A DNA stretch of 64,000 nucleotides from Cristatella mucedo (GCA_009760855.2 WPIO01000004.1:6590001-6654000), one strand, 5' to 3'. Positions 32,886 through 45,794 are shown, counted from the first letter of the stretch. Notes: a model not told the origin generated them from the letters alone. Program-made: numbers and translations.

Positions 32886-35800
32886 GGAGAGATGGACGCT
32901 AAGATTCTTCTGCCACTAAATAAACAACGTTACTTAATAAGCAGACCTCTACCTAGTTATACTATTCAGAGTGTAGCAGAAGAGCCCATCTAGCCAGGTT
33001 TGAGGGTTTGTGTGATTGCTCTATTTGCCGCACCACAAAATATGAAATTTTTACTAGTTGGTTTAGCTCTCCGAATTGGCAGACAGGTTAGTTTCCCGGT
33101 GCTTGTACCAGTAAGTGTACCAGTACCAACCTTCTAATACAACATCGGGGCTAGGGCAAGCAATGCTGCTACAGACGACGGCTACCCAGTCAATAGCTGG
33201 CTTTTATAGTGATCACAACCAGCGCCGTTTAACCCAGGGTGGGATAATTCTACAGCAAATTATTTCGCTACTCAAGTAGGAATAAGACGAAGGCTGCGAA
33301 TCCGCGTTTTACTGTGAGCATTACGTCGGTCTTTGCTTTTATTTGTAGCTGGCCTGCGTGGAAAATGGCTCGAGACACGGGCTTTGACAAATCCTGTGGA
33401 TCGCCATCGTTGGCTCAACGCGTTGCAGTTACAGTCACAAACCTTTGAGTTTCTTCACTCTGTTTCTCTGCAATTCCTATTGGAAATAATTGTTTCTCGG
33501 GATAATACTTTCCCTTCAGACTCAATCGCTTAGCTGCTCATCTAACCACCCTCAAAACAAAATGAGGCCCTGACTTCAGTTCGTGTACTGCTGAAGTGTA
33601 GGACGCACCACTGAAATGAGAACATGCTAAATCGGCTAGATTAGGACAGTGCTTGAGGCGACTAGCAAATCCTGAGTTATTTGCATTAGGAACCGGATAG
33701 GTCATAACTTCAAAGGTTAGAATTAGGTCTTATTATAGCCTATTAGTTAGACAGTTTGAAATAGATGGCCAACTAATTCCAGGGTTGAACTTTACACACG
33801 TGTGCCTCTCTATAGCTGACTGCCCTGCTTGAATATCACAGACCTTTCATATTAAGGTGTGCGGCTTCTTGATGGCGTGCCTTCGTGCTTTGCTACATCG
33901 GGCAAAACATTAGCCCGGCTCGTACTTCGAGGAATTAGCTCAACCAGCATTCGTCACTCGTCTGCAAGGGCTAGCAGGGTCAAGGACAGGGTCCGGGACT
34001 AAAGCCGATATATTCGCCGTCTGTGTGGCACGAGATTACTTCAGTGCCGTCACTTCGTCTTTGAAGCGCTATGTTTCGGGATTGTAGGGTTACTGCTGAG
34101 AATATCATGGTGGTCGTCCTGTGCTAGTCACAGAGCTGGTGACTTTAGAGAGAGATTAAGTTCTCTGAGGGCGCTCTATCAAGTGAATTATTATTATTAT
34201 TGTTGTTGTTGAGCATCGTACTTGAAATATGCAGACACCTAACCCTCGTAACTCATCCAACGGCGAGCTGAGAAAGAGCGAGCCCAAAATTCCACAGGCA
34301 GTGCTATCAAAATTGCCGAACTAGCGTGCAGACCTATTTGCAAGTGTATTCCAGCTGGTGCGGCGGGTCTCTTTTCAGAAAGGACTCGTTGCAGGCTTAT
34401 AGCAGATAATAACGCCCAGCTCGATGGCTCGATGCCTAAAGGCGACATCCGCCGGAAACTGCTCTTGCTTTGGTCAGGTTCTCGTCGTGTGCTCGCTGAC
34501 CAGGTGAGAAGTTGTGCATAAATGGAATCGCATGAGTAAATAACGTTCTGCTCCAAAGCTTGATTACCGTGGTCATTATTATTAGCAATCTCATTTTCAA
34601 ACTCCGTAGCCAAGCTCATAGGGCATAATTCGGCAGATCCTGTCGATATTGAACTCCGTCAATCGAGCCCAGAGTGGAGGTCCTGAAGGCCGTAGCTGCA
34701 CTTTCAGTAAGTAGTGCCCACTCGTGAGCATGCATCGACAGTGATGACTCTGTAGAGAAGCCGTTGCAAAATTTCGTTCGAATTTTATATCATCTAGTGG
34801 GGTCGTTAGCCTCCAACGGATAATGTAAAGCCACTTATTTGAGCCGTACGTCCACGCTACCTATAAGCAGGCGTTCAGTTGTGTCACCATTTGGAGGAAA
34901 CAGATTGACCGTCGCCAAGGATCTAATTTTTACATGGCAGGCATATGGTTCATTGTGCAACGCCACTGGTGCGGACAGCCTCAACGACAAGTATAGCTGG
35001 GTGTCGTCGTAATAGAAGCAATCGACGCCGCCTCAAGCCTGAACTACCCTTAACAGGGTATTACGCTTTGTGGCAGATCCTTTCTGCATGTACCACTTCC
35101 GTGGGACGATTGTTTGTGTACGTAGTGAAAGCATGCCTGAGCACATTGTCATGAAAAGACGGCTTTCTAACTTGACTGGACACACTCTGTGAGAGCACCC
35201 AGTTATTAAGTTTCTCATTGGCGACTGCCGTGTGGGGACGTAAAACTCAACGATGAGTAGGGGCAACGGTTAAACAAGCATCAAGCATGCTTGCCAATCC
35301 TATTATTGCACAAGAGAAGCCAGGCAGTACGCGCTCACAGGTCCTATGCTTTGTACGAACAAGTATTGAGCTTGCCACAAAATACTCTGCCCAAAGTTGT
35401 CGGCAGACGCCCATGGATAGGTGCAAGCGGTTTGCAATTTTTCGGTAGCTTATTTCACCTTCAGGATAACAATCACCTCTGAATGTCATATCAGTATAGA
35501 GGCACTGTGCCAAGTGTGCAATAATAGCACCCCAATTTACAGAACCATAGATTTTGCTAGTACTTTATTGCAGCGCCATATCTTTTTCTGACACTTTAGG
35601 AGCTTACCTTTCCTCAGATTAGCCACTGCTTCGTCACTGTGCGTCACGTGTGCGTCACTAGGTGTGATGTAGAGGGCAGATTCAAGAACCACTGCATCAG
35701 CAGTGGTACCTACCAAGTTTGAGGTACGAAAGCAAAAACGCATGCAGAAAAGACTATTAGAAATCTCCTTGGATTGGAGGTCTGTGTCACCTAAATGGCG

Positions 35801-37699
35801 ATTGCTAAACGCAGCGACATAAGAGAGTGCAGTGACAGCTGACCACTTGATAACCGATGTTAGAGGGTGCTTTAAGAAACGCCAGGCACTCCGTCAGAAA
35901 GCGTGACTTTCGGTAATGACCCACCGCAGTGGTACTGAATCACATAAGCCAACTAACTATTTAAGGTCACATTTCAAGCGGACAGCTACAGCTGTCACTC
36001 TCTTACATAACGCAGCAGCTCGAGGCTCATTAACGCGGAAGACGTACTGCATTGTACTTATGTACCGCTAGTTTCGATGCAAATCACCGAAGTTTTCGCT
36101 CACGAGCGTAAAAGCTTGTTCCTTTCAAGTTTTCCGCAACATTTTCCAGTACCCGGGACCACATTTCGCTCGGAGCGAGCAGTTGTGCTAACGAAATAAT
36201 GAATCTCGACTCCTGGCAGCTGACAACGTTACTCTCTTTCTACACGAACCCAGTCCAAAAATCAGGCACGTGTGCATTGAAAGTGACGTAGGCATTGTGT
36301 CCGGCAGAAATGAACTTCCATCTTGAAAATATCTCAATGCATAGACAGACTATGCAAATGCAGACAGAAGATGTATGCAGGGAATTCCGACTGTGGGTAG
36401 AAAACGGTGATGGACTACGAAGAGACTGTTTTAGAATTGTACAGAGAGGCAGGTGTTTTAGTAGAGACCTGACACGGCTGGTACGACAAAAAGTTCGCTG
36501 GAACTCAGGCACGATTCGTACCCGTTTGGGTCTCTTTAACGAAACTGCTCGCTGTTCGCAACCGCTCAAGAGGCATAGCTCCAGTCATGGCGTTGGAAGG
36601 TGACCTCAGCAGTTGGTGCAGCTGGTCTTAGGCGGAAGTCGTGCTGCAGCCAGCGTGACTGCCTACAGGCGTCGGTAGACCTCGCGCGGTGAGCTTTTCC
36701 AGTGTAAAGGACTTTTGAGAGCCGCTTAGTTGCCCTCCGACGAGCGATAGGCGAATTAGTGTGGCTCCAGCGCCATTCGCAGTCGGCCAGCCAATGTCCT
36801 CCTGCGTCCGTCCAGGCAGCTGAGGGCTCGCTCTCTCTGTAAGCGGACTCGCCATCCGCACTCGCCACGCTCTGGGGGCGTGCGGAATTCGATGAATTCG
36901 CTGCTCAGCTTTCGAGCCATTTCTTGCCTCCCCCGAGCCCTGAACGGACCCAGTTAGCTATCAGCCAATCAGCTAGCAGCAAGACCGAAAGATGAGCAGC
37001 CCACGTTATATGCGCGAAACTCGCTCATAAGAAAATGTCTCCCAACCGCCTAATACATGGGGACGCGGCGGTGAAGGGAAGAGCTGGTGCACCTAGTACA
37101 TTTTACTTTACAACGCTTCGTATGTGCATTGAACGCATGTATAACTTACAAAATGATGACAATTTTGGAAGCCTGAAATAGCATCCTATACTACGAAATC
37201 GGGGTCGCATAAGGATGTGCCACCTTTCTTTCTAGCCGAGTGACGGAAGGACATATTTTCAGGCTTAAATTGACAGAGATCTGCCTGATCTAGCTTGCCG
37301 CCGTTTCACTGCTCCTTGGCCGAACATCATTACGTCTACTCGCTCGCCAGGCCGTTTCTCACTCAATGATCCTCTGTAAAAATAAAAGATGAGAGCTCTA
37401 AAGCTGCCTTTTGATGTCATGCATCGGTATGCAGGTGCTTTTTAACTCGCTTCTAGAAATGAACAATTAGCAGTTATTTACTAGCAAGATCTCATGTTTA
37501 CAAAATTATGCAAATCAGAGTGGAAGATATTAAGGGTGGTTGGTTAGACGGGCACGTTGGTGACGCCGACAATCTCTGCAAACTGCCGACTTTAAGAAAC
37601 TGCTGCTGCAAAACGTCTAACCCGCCGAGAGCCGTGCACAATCACGGGACAGTAAGTGGTCAGTCCATGCAACCTGATGTGAACTCCATCGATAGAGGT
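32886..37699. other. Mostly unassigned DNA
   Basis: A long stretch with ordinary base composition and no recognisable exon. The largest frames (minus 34239-34619, plus 36295-36603, minus 36240-36569) show no family motif, and the last two overlap. One LINE-alpha tail lies at 34143-34211. It could be intergenic DNA downstream of the RASEF-like gene or its 3' introns. Confidence 0.4.
34143..34211 (+). mobile_element. LINE-alpha 3' tail fragment
   Basis: Only AGAGAGAGATTAAGTTCTCT, GAGGGCGCTCTATCAAGTG and an (ATT)n/(GTT)n tail remain. Extreme 5' truncation within the stem-loop. Confidence 0.8.
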
Positions 37700-37820
37700 A
37701 AATGAACTTCACTCACGTGCTTCAAAAAGGCCACGAGGCTCGAGCCCACGACCTTGGTCGTCTTATACATTCGCCTTGTACTTGGTTGGAGGCGATCATC
37801 GTAACTACTGGTCCAAACCA
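37700..37820 (-). mobile_element. Degenerate SINE-A copy
   Basis: Minus strand: a CTGGTTTGGACCAGTAGTTA head, GACCAAGGTCGTGGGCTCGA with the box-B-like region, then CCTCGTGGCC and a short remnant of the spacer. The LINE-like tail is missing or too decayed. Confidence 0.55.
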
Positions 37821-38108
37821 GAGATGAGGCCGTAGAGTCGGGAAGCTGGGCTTCCAGCGTTCACTCTACCCATTGGCTCTGCCGCTTTTGCCTCGGTCTC
37901 TTCTCCATCGCAGCCTAGCACCAGGTCACTGTGTCTGTACTGGGGAAATGCTCTATTGACTGCAATCGTGGACGATATTAAACAGGGGTGCATATTAGCT
38001 AAGGACAATTGCCGGAGTGCAGTGGAAAAGTAAAAACATACAATTTGAGAAACATTTAATGTAAGATGGAATATGAAAGAGGCAGCTCACGGTCGATCGG
38101 TCCAAAGC

Positions 38109-38146
<38 letters not shown>
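38109..38146. repeat. (CT)n microsatellite
   Basis: A 38-bp CT array, opposite in orientation to the GA array 230 bp downstream. Confidence 0.95.
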
Positions 38147-38148
<2 letters not shown>

Positions 38149-38369
38149 GAAAAGTTCATATAACAATGACTGCGTCTAGTACGTCGCAAGATACTTCTTT
38201 TTTTTTCGGATAGTAGCAACAAAGGTATTGAAGCCCTTTCACAAGAGTGACCGCAGAGGCACTGCAAGCGGATGTGGTGCATAGACGCTGGCGAAGAGAA
38301 GATATTGCTGATTTATTTAAGCTGACAGAAGATGCGGCGGGGAGGGGTTGGCAGAGAAGGAGACAGGCC

Positions 38370-38520
<151 letters not shown>

Positions 38521-41412
38521 GAGGAGATCAGCGCGAGCTTATGAGAAGCCTGTGGTCCACCAGGACCACAAAGCATCTCTTTTACAATCAAAGTACATAC
38601 GCCGTGGGGTGAGGAGCGATTTCTTCGCTGCATTTTCATTAGCTCCCAATCAACTGAGCGCCGAATGCCCAATCAAACCAGTGCCCAGGGGGGGTGGGGA
38701 CAAGTCGTCGCCTGTAGCGAACTTCTTCGGCTCGATTGTAACGGCTGCTGGGATTCGGCCTCTTGCTGTTTTTTAGATGAACAAGACTGGGCTGCCAGTC
38801 GACGTTCGTTGACTTGTGCCGAAGATGCAGCAGCTTGGACTTTGCCCTGCTCGCAGCGATCATCGAGTGGGAAAGTGACCTAGTCAGCCAACCTTGAGTG
38901 AAATAGCGCGTATCGTTTCAGCTTTTCGACATTGTTCGCTGGCTCTTCGTTGCATGCACATCTGTTGACAAGAAATCCAGAGGCACTTTGCACTGTCACC
39001 TATTACCGTTTAATACAAAAAGAAATTTAATCAGCAACCACTTAGCAACCAGCCATGGCAACCGATGCTCTCTGTGCCGGCCGAAGCTGTTTCGACATAA
39101 GTGCGTCTTCATGGCCATCCCCGACTTACGCTTATCAGAAGTAACACGATTTTAAGATGCAAATTGTTAACATAACCTTATCCAATATGGCGATGCATTC
39201 ACTTACTCGGCGAGTGGCTGAATGGGTGCTTCTTGCCACGTCGGTTGATACTCATTGGAAGCTGGATCCATAACCGGACTCTGTGACTAGATTGTATACC
39301 TACAGAATATTACCAGCTAGTTACAAGCATTCCATCTTCGTTTCATCAGCCTTCATCCCTTGTTTTCTAGCCCATTAATTGAATTTTCAGTCAGAACCGC
39401 TGGCTCGCGGAGAGACGTCATCAGCTGGCCGAGGGAGTGTGGCCATGTGAGTAGCCATGTCTGCCATTGCTGCACCAAGATTAACAGCACTTCCTCGATT
39501 CCTGAGTCGGCTGCCTTTGAGGAAGAGAATTTCTATTCAAATTATTTACTGATGACGATGCCTCCCGTTCTTCTTCATCAGTGTCCCTGATAAGCCTACA
39601 AAAAATTAAGCAGCTCGTTGCATTGCACATGAAGCACAGAGACTAAACGAGCGCTCGCAAAGGCAGCCCAGAATATTGCCGAAATACATCAAACGAAGCA
39701 GGGAACGTAACTGCATAGCTAGCATTGTCCGGGTAATCCGCCAATGAAAACGTGGCTTTAGAGAGGGAATCGCGTAGACCTAATTTATTAAAGGGCTCCA
39801 ACTTCTACAGGGATCTAGCTGAGCTGCTACTCGGCGAAATTTGTGAGTCTAAGGCGCTAGAGATCTTTTGGCCGGGGCTGATGAAAAACCCAAGACGGCT
39901 CTGTGCTGAAAGAGGCCAACCAAACAAACTGGCAAGCCTTTCCGGAGGAAGGTCTTGTCAGGTCGTTTGATTGGCTTCTGCATGGCCACAAGCGTACCGA
40001 AGGGTGCTCAGGGGGCATATGCCCCTAGGCTCTGGGTCAGGGGCGCTGACAAGGGGCGCCAAACAGGGTGTCCATTACTGGGTGGGGCGCCGATCTGTGT
40101 AATTCGTCGATGGGCGCACACTATCCCCCGAACGCCTCTGCTTTTCTCAGAGGTATGGTCCTATAGGTCACAATGTTGATCATCCATTCTCTCGGAGTGA
40201 CCCTAACGCGCGAGCTGAGACCCTAAAGGCAAATGTGACTGTGGATGGCTACCGTTAGCGACTGTCCAACTAGACTCTGGCTGGCCAGGATAGGTACCCG
40301 AGGAAGTTGGGGTGATCCACAAAACTTGCAAGCACAAATAAAATATCTAGCTGTACGGTAGAATGAGTGCTCAAGTGTCAGAAGTAGTTCTACTGAATCT
40401 TCTTCATGATCGTCATAACCTGCCGATTGACTGCAATCAGCCATATGGCTGTGTCGTGGTCACTGGGTATATCAGTGCAGTCCTGCAGTTCCTTAATTTA
40501 ACCGTGAGCTAGTAGACTTGAGCTAGGAGTCTCAATCTAGGAGCTTTTGGTTACTTTTTCCTTGTTCCCATCTCTAGATGCAGTTTCTTTCTTCGCTACT
40601 TGACATGTGTCCTTATTGCATTAGCGTCTCTTTTTATAAACTAGACAGTCACCAAGAAGCACACCTTGAGGCTTTACATAGCAATGAGACTCGATGTCTT
40701 AGTAAGACTGCAAGCAGAATTATGCTACCATAAGCACACAAATGGCACTGGCAGTGTAAGACAGATGTGCTGAGATCCTTGTACTGACCAGCCGATTGAA
40801 TTAACTCTGTATCTGTGGTTTCTCAAAGCGTAAAGTAACTCAAAATGGCTCTAGTCTTGGTTAATGTACATACTCCCTAGACGCTCCGAAGCGTCGCACC
40901 AGAAGTTCAAACTATCGGATAGCAAGACACTGAAGGGTCATTTCTTGGCGAGTTCTACATAGAGCATAGTGGTGAGCATGAGCTTTGTACTGCAGTTTTT
41001 CTCAAATAGATTTTTTTCAGCAGTACTTTAGTTCATCATGTTCTCATCGTCTTCAAAGATGTTGCCATGTGTGGCACAGCAAGCCGATCTCTCGTGAGAG
41101 ATTGCGATCGAGTCGCTGCTGAAGGTCTTCCATTTTCTGTGAAAACTCGTCAGGCTAATTTTCAATTACTGCTAAAACATCAGCAGCTCTGGTCTCGGTC
41201 TGCTTCAGGTCACCGGTAGCTCGTAAGAACGTCGGCAGTTAGGCTCTCGAGATCACAGCTCGCAAGATCGGTCTCTTTGCCAAGCCTGCATCCAAAGCTG
41301 TCGCACGCAGCGACACTTGCAGATAAATGGGCATGTGCTCAAGCAACCCTTCTTCCCAGTTCACCTGCTAATCTAATGAGACCGGAAATACTACCGCAGA
41401 GCGAAAACGTAC

Positions 41413-41489
41413 CTGGTGAGGGCGGAAATTGCATCGACAACGTTTCGTCCGTCCTTGGCGCTGCTCTCCATAAATGAGACACCATACTC
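41413..41489 (-). CDS. RASEF: RASEF-like Rab GTPase, exon with G5 box
   Basis: A 77-nt internal exon on the minus strand. It starts in phase 0 after an acceptor ending CGTTGCAG and ends in phase 2 before the donor CAG|GTACG. It encodes EYGVSFMESSAKDGRN followed by VVDAISALTR. This holds the G5 guanine-specificity motif (SAK) and the start of the last helix of a Rab fold. Its phase fits directly onto the previous exon at 44826-45060, whose last codon is complete. In the family this part continues into a variable C-terminal tail with one or two prenylated cysteines. That exon was not located. The intron between this exon and the previous one (41490-44825) holds a pogo-like transposon, a LINE fragment and a SINE-A copy. 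The SAK motif and the matching phase make chance unlikely. Confidence 0.85.
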
Positions 41490-42219
41490 CTGCAACGAGC
41501 CGTTCGATGCATGAGGCGACCAACATGGCGTGACGTCTGTATCCTAGCGAGCTCGTGCTAGTAAACATCATGAAGGACTTGCAAATCAGCAAGGACGGCT
41601 GTCAGCATTCCCGAGGCGTAAGGTCACGTAGAGTTGTGCAATCGAGAGTGGGAATTTTCGTGCGTGAAAGCTTGGCTGTGAGTTTAGGCTAGTTCTTGTG
41701 CAGCCGCCAATGCTGATGTAAGTGCACCCGCTGGCACGACTATTCTCATGTAATGCATGTAGATCACCACTGCATACAACATATTTCTTTCTGATACGTT
41801 TAGTTTATTAGTTGTGATCCGAACAAATAATATTCGATGGTATGGGGCCGATGCGGCTGTAGTGCTAAACTTGCTTCAGAGCAGTCAGGAATAGCGATCT
41901 CTGCCAAAGCTGCAATGCAGCTTTGCATCCGTGAGAAGACAATCCGACAGAAAAATGCTCTGACTAAGCAGTCGGCTCTATAGGTTTTCAAGATGGAATA
42001 TACGTCTGAGGGATTTTAACCAAAAGAAAGCTGACGGCGAGGGAAGTAGCTTTGGAAATAGTGAAGACACCCCATTGGTCAAGCTCACTTACGCGTGAGA
42101 GACGACTGAATCTCCGAAAGCTGAAGGTGCGGTCCATGGCTACGACTGGCTAGGGTAGCATAAAACGGCTTTCCTGTGGGCATCTTAACAGTGCTGGTCA
42201 AGTTAGAAACTCTCTGCTA

Positions 42220-43126
42220 CCGCATTTTCCCGAAAATAAGACCAGGTCTTACGTTAGTTTTTCCAGCAAAATGGCACTAGGGTATTTGTTCAGGGGGCAT
42301 CTTACTTTTTATGTATGGCAGCCTACATTTATTTATGTACAGTAACCTAAACCTATTTATGTACGCAGAAACCTACATATATTCGTGCGAAAAATCTACA
42401 TTTACACTAATACAGTAATCTTATCCTCTTTTGGAACATCGTAAGAAATCTCTTAACACAAACCTCCAGCCTTAATTTCTTGCATATTTATTACCGGTAA
42501 AACTTTTGGCCCTAATCTATCATGTCCAGCAATACAGCTCTCTTGAGATTTTCACTTCTTTTAAATGCAGTCTGCTCGTAGTTTATCGATTGCCCAATAG
42601 TCAGTGATTTTTCCCCATTAATATTTTGTCCAATTCATGTAATGTTTCAGGCGAGGCTCAACAAAGTTTCCGTACTGATTTCAAACCGTTGTATTTTCAA
42701 TGTAGTCTAAAATGTTTTGTGATCCAATAAGCCCTGAACGGCTTGTTCATTGCAATGCCTAGAGGTTGCATTAGGCAGTAATTCCTATGATAATCAATAC
42801 TTGCTCTACTCTTCTGTTTGCAAGAACGTTGCCAACGTCTTTAACTTGGTTAGTGCTGGCTAAAGCTCAAATTAGCAGGTCTCTTTGCCCACCTTGCAAA
42901 ACAAGTTACAGCATTAACTGGACCGATTTCCCTACAACTGTTTTGGTGCCAGACGCTTTTTTGGTGTCAAGCACATATTTTACCAAAATAAGTTCAATCT
43001 TACATTTCCTCCTCTTGGTGATGATAGGAGGTTCGGCTAATTTTCAGGGCATGCCTTATAATGAAACTTCCTGAAAGAGCATGCTAAGACCTTTTTTGAC
43101 TGTATCTTATTTTCTTGCAAATATGG
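42220..43126 (-). mobile_element. Pogo/Tigger-like DNA transposon with degenerate transposase
   Basis: About 907 bp between TA dinucleotides (42218-42219 and 43127-43128). The left end CCGCATTTTCCCGAAAATAAG and the inverted right end CCATATTTGCAAGAAAATAAG are similar, matching the A/T-rich terminal repeats known for some pogo elements (TTTCCCGAAAATAAGAC). The minus strand carries transposase remnants: EVSL.GMP near 43075, KRRKCKIELILVKYVLDTKK near 43000, and LMQPLGIAMNKPFRAYW near 42760. The last corresponds to the third catalytic block LQPLD..NKPF, with Asp changed to Gly. Many stop codons are present. It is a non-autonomous relic inside an intron of the RASEF-like gene. Family assignment is from remembered motifs. 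Confidence 0.7.
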
Positions 43127-43489
43127 TAGTTATCCTTGATGGCTTTGCAAAGTTTGACACGTCTGACCAACAGATCCTCCCGTAGCCTCTTCTCTCCACA
43201 TACCTCTCTTTGAGGTGTCTCTGGCACCATACTAAGCTGAACTGGGTCCCACTACAGTGTACTGTGTCATTTCAGATTACGGAGAGATGTACATGGCTTT
43301 CTGCCATGCGAAAGCCCTTCAAATGTGGGTTCCCTCGGGATCGAGTCTTTGTTGCCATTCAATTTAACTATCCATACTCTTCTTCTGGCCGACGTCATCG
43401 TGTGACAGAATCTTAATTTTCATGCCTTCCTCAATTCTACTAGCTCTACATTTCCTTCGATCTTTTTAAGCCTTGTTTCTCATCCAACT

Positions 43490-43855
43490 TACTTAATTCC
43501 TTTGATGACTGCATCGATGAAATTTGCACTTGGACGACCTTGGGTGACCTTGGACGTCCTTGGACGACCTTGGACGTCCTTGGACGACCTTCATCAGCTT
43601 CATGAAGCTGACGACGGTACGAGCAACCTAGCAGCTGTGAGCTTACCTAGTGACACTGCAAAGTTGCAAGATCTCATCCCCAAGATTATTTCATCCATTA
43701 TCACACAACTGACGTCTAACCACAAGTCGGACGTGCTATTGCAAAGAGATTTTTCATTCGATGAGCACCTTGCCAGGGATTTTATTTCCGCTAACATTCA
43801 GCTAAAAGATATCGCCTAAATTAGGGACTGCATGGACAAGATGTGGGCAACTAAT
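43490..43855 (+). mobile_element. Diverged LINE reverse-transcriptase C-terminal fragment
   Basis: The frame 43502-43819 ends with DVLLQRDFSFDEHLARDFIS, then ANIQLKDIA. After a stop it continues IRDCMDKMWATNAF. This parallels the LGVxFDSxLSFDxHI..SAxFQLRxIAxIRxCLDK block just after the polymerase in CR1/L2-like LINEs. It is much more diverged than LINE-alpha or LINE-beta, so it is older or a third family. A 10-bp minisatellite lies at its 5' side and a SINE-A abuts its 3' side. Confidence 0.5.
43530..43592. repeat. 10-bp minisatellite, about six units
   Basis: Tandem CTTGGACGAC and CTTGGACGTC units in alternation, with one CTTGGGTGAC variant. It encodes a short repeating Leu-Asp-Val-Leu peptide in the frame 43502-43819, probably meaningless. 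An 18-bp perfect palindrome follows at 43594-43611. Confidence 0.9.
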
Positions 43856-43859
43856 GCTT

Positions 43860-43975
43860 TTGCTCGCCCCGACCAAGGTGTGACCGAGGTCATGGGCTTG
43901 AATCCCGTGGCACATGTGAAGTGCCTGAATAGAGATTATATTATCTCTGCGGCATTATGCAAATAAATTATATTA
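43860..43975 (+). mobile_element. SINE-A copy lacking the tRNA head
   Basis: Starts at GCTCGCCCCGACCAAGGTG (anticodon region). The box-B-like GGGCTTGAATCCC is followed by the spacer CACATGTGAAGTGCCTGAA. The 3' end is AGAGATTATATTATCTCTGC and ATTATGCAAATAAATTATAT. The outer stem is degraded. Confidence 0.75.
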
Positions 43976-44587
43976 GTGCTGATCTAGTATTTGTGACACC
44001 TTTTTGAGATTTTGCCGATTCTCTTTAGTATAGACCCTTTCTCACGCCTTTAATCATCAATAAAGTTGCTTAACTCACTTGAGCCAGCCGATCTATCCAC
44101 AATCCTTGTTCCTCTTGTGTGCTCTCGCACCACCCGCTCACTGGCCTCCAGTTGTCGTGCCTTCCCCTTCATAAATTGCGATCTTGTGGCGATCAAACCC
44201 AACCAAAATTCTTATGTACAGAAAGTTCTGTAGTCGCTTGCGACGTCTTCACCAGCTACAATAAATTGCATTTTGACGTCTCACCTAAAGATGCCAATGT
44301 TCCTCTTCGCTTTTCCTTTAGCTCTCCGAGGTCGGTCTTCTTCGTCTCCAGTGTACTTACTCCGTAATTAAGAATGCATACTTGATCTTATGCTTCTGCG
44401 TACATACTAGTTCGCGATTCAGTACTTGTGAGTCGTCCGTGCTTCCATTAACTGGTGGCCCTTGCTGTCTACATGTGTGCCTCCTGCATATGCTGATTGA
44501 TGTATATACCTGAGTGCTTTTGATCGACTGTCAAAGCATTGTACCATGTTAGTAACTAAGCCGTCGTAATTGACTCTCATGCAGTAG
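43976..44587 (-). other. Intron of the RASEF-like gene, unassigned
   Basis: No further exon or repeat recognised. A plus frame at 44119-44367 (82 codons) has no recognisable motif. Confidence 0.5.
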
Positions 44588-44662
44588 TTTTAAAGCACTT
44601 GGGCAGAGATTAGGTTCATTGAGGGCGCTACATAGACGACTTGCTAAAATTATTATTATTAA
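44588..44662 (+). mobile_element. Decayed LINE-alpha or SINE-A tail
   Basis: TTAAAGCACTTGGGCAGAGA, then TAGGTTCATTGAGGGCGCTA and (ATT)n. Layout matches the stem-loop tail with several substitutions. Too short to tell LINE from SINE. Confidence 0.5.
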
Positions 44663-44825
44663 CACAAGCGCATGTATGTATACACTTGAGCTAGTGGGAG
44701 AGTTAAACTGACCACGAGTGGATAATTGTGGCTGCCAAGTGACCCCCATGAAACAGATACAGCTAGCCGAATCAAGTAGATACTGTGAGCAAGAGCAGGT
44801 GCCTGCTTCGGCAGTTAATGCATAC

Positions 44826-45060
44826 TTGAGCTAGCTTCGAAACGTCGTCGTGACTGACGATCTCGACACCTTTGGAGGCAGCAGCGTCGCTTAGATCGAC
44901 CTTGTTGGCGCATATCAGTATGGGCGGCCTTTTAGTTGTGTTCTCATGGATGTCGTCAATCCACTTTCGGATGCTTAGAAAGGATTGCTCGTACGTGCAG
45001 TCAAAAAGCAGCAGCACTCCGTCGGCTCGCCGAAAATACGACCTCGTTATGCTTCGAAAC
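44826..45060 (-). CDS. RASEF: RASEF-like Rab GTPase, exon with G4 box
   Basis: A 235-nt internal exon on the minus strand. The acceptor reads TTCACTTTTAG and the donor CTCAA|GTATGC. It enters with one nucleotide completing an Arg codon and ends on a full codon. The 78 residues start FRSITRSYFRRADGVLLLFD (switch II and strand 4) and include ILICANKVDLSD with the G4 NKxD motif. They end DDVSKLAQ. The FRS..RSYFRRADGVLL sequence is typical of the large-Rab group (RASEF/Rab45, CRACR2A, RAB44) and differs from ordinary Rabs such as Rab1, which have YYRGAHG at this place. In the family this domain binds GTP, and RASEF acts on vesicle trafficking. Phase and motif order link it to 46144 upstream and 41413-41489 downstream. 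Confidence 0.93.
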
Positions 45061-45203
45061 CTAAAAGTGAATAATATCGCCTTGGTCAGATCTAGGCCAT
45101 TATTTGGGTGCTTTGGAGCATTTGGGTGTAGAGCTGCGAACACGCATAAAGAAACTGCATGGGTTCCTAGTCATGCCTTCTCCAAGTCTTTGAATTAAAA
45201 CTG

Positions 45204-45204
45204 G

Positions 45205-45275
<71 letters not shown>
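45204..45275. repeat. (TA)n microsatellite
   Basis: TA repeats with periodic ACATA interruptions. Confidence 0.95.
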
Positions 45276-45794
45276 ATTTTGCTCTAAATAAATGGTCTTA
45301 AACCCAGTAGAAACTTTTAAATGTAGACTGAATAAATGTCTAGGACAAAGCTAAGATTGCTATTACACAGCAACCTAAGCAGCCGCTAATACGTAAGCTA
45401 TTTGAACTTTATACGAAATGTGATGCAGTGCTTCAGCTGACATGCAATAAAGCAATGTAATGAAGAACGGTAACATACTAGCATTGCATAGCAATGCAAA
45501 ACAAATAGAATTTGTCTGCGGTCTTCAGAAATTGAACCTACGATTGCCCAACCACCAGACAGCAGAGATTAAAGGGTCTCCCTAATCATAGGATTAGTTA
45601 TCATCCTAGAGGTTGGCTTAGCAAACACATTGTAACGATATGCACCTACTGATTGAATCAACTTGCTCCCTGCAGCAACCATGAGTGCGAGGCGTGGATT
45701 AGTTTTGTAAAAGGATACTTTTTCTACTATTTATTTTTATTATTTATATATGCATTATTTATTTTTTAAGACTAATTTGATAGAATAATTAGTT

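Noticed and set aside
40000-40090. GC-rich palindrome with GGGGCATATGCCCC, reminiscent of a DNA transposon end
   Set aside because: No partner end or target duplication found, so it is not called as an element.
41080-41215. Coiled-coil-like minus-strand reading near the last RASEF-like exon
   Set aside because: An in-frame stop interrupts it and no splice sites support it. It also lacks the Cys-Cys end expected of the missing terminal exon.
45530-45590. Stretch resembling a reversed box B (TGAACCTACGATTG)
   Set aside because: Only about 15 bp match and no SINE body around it.
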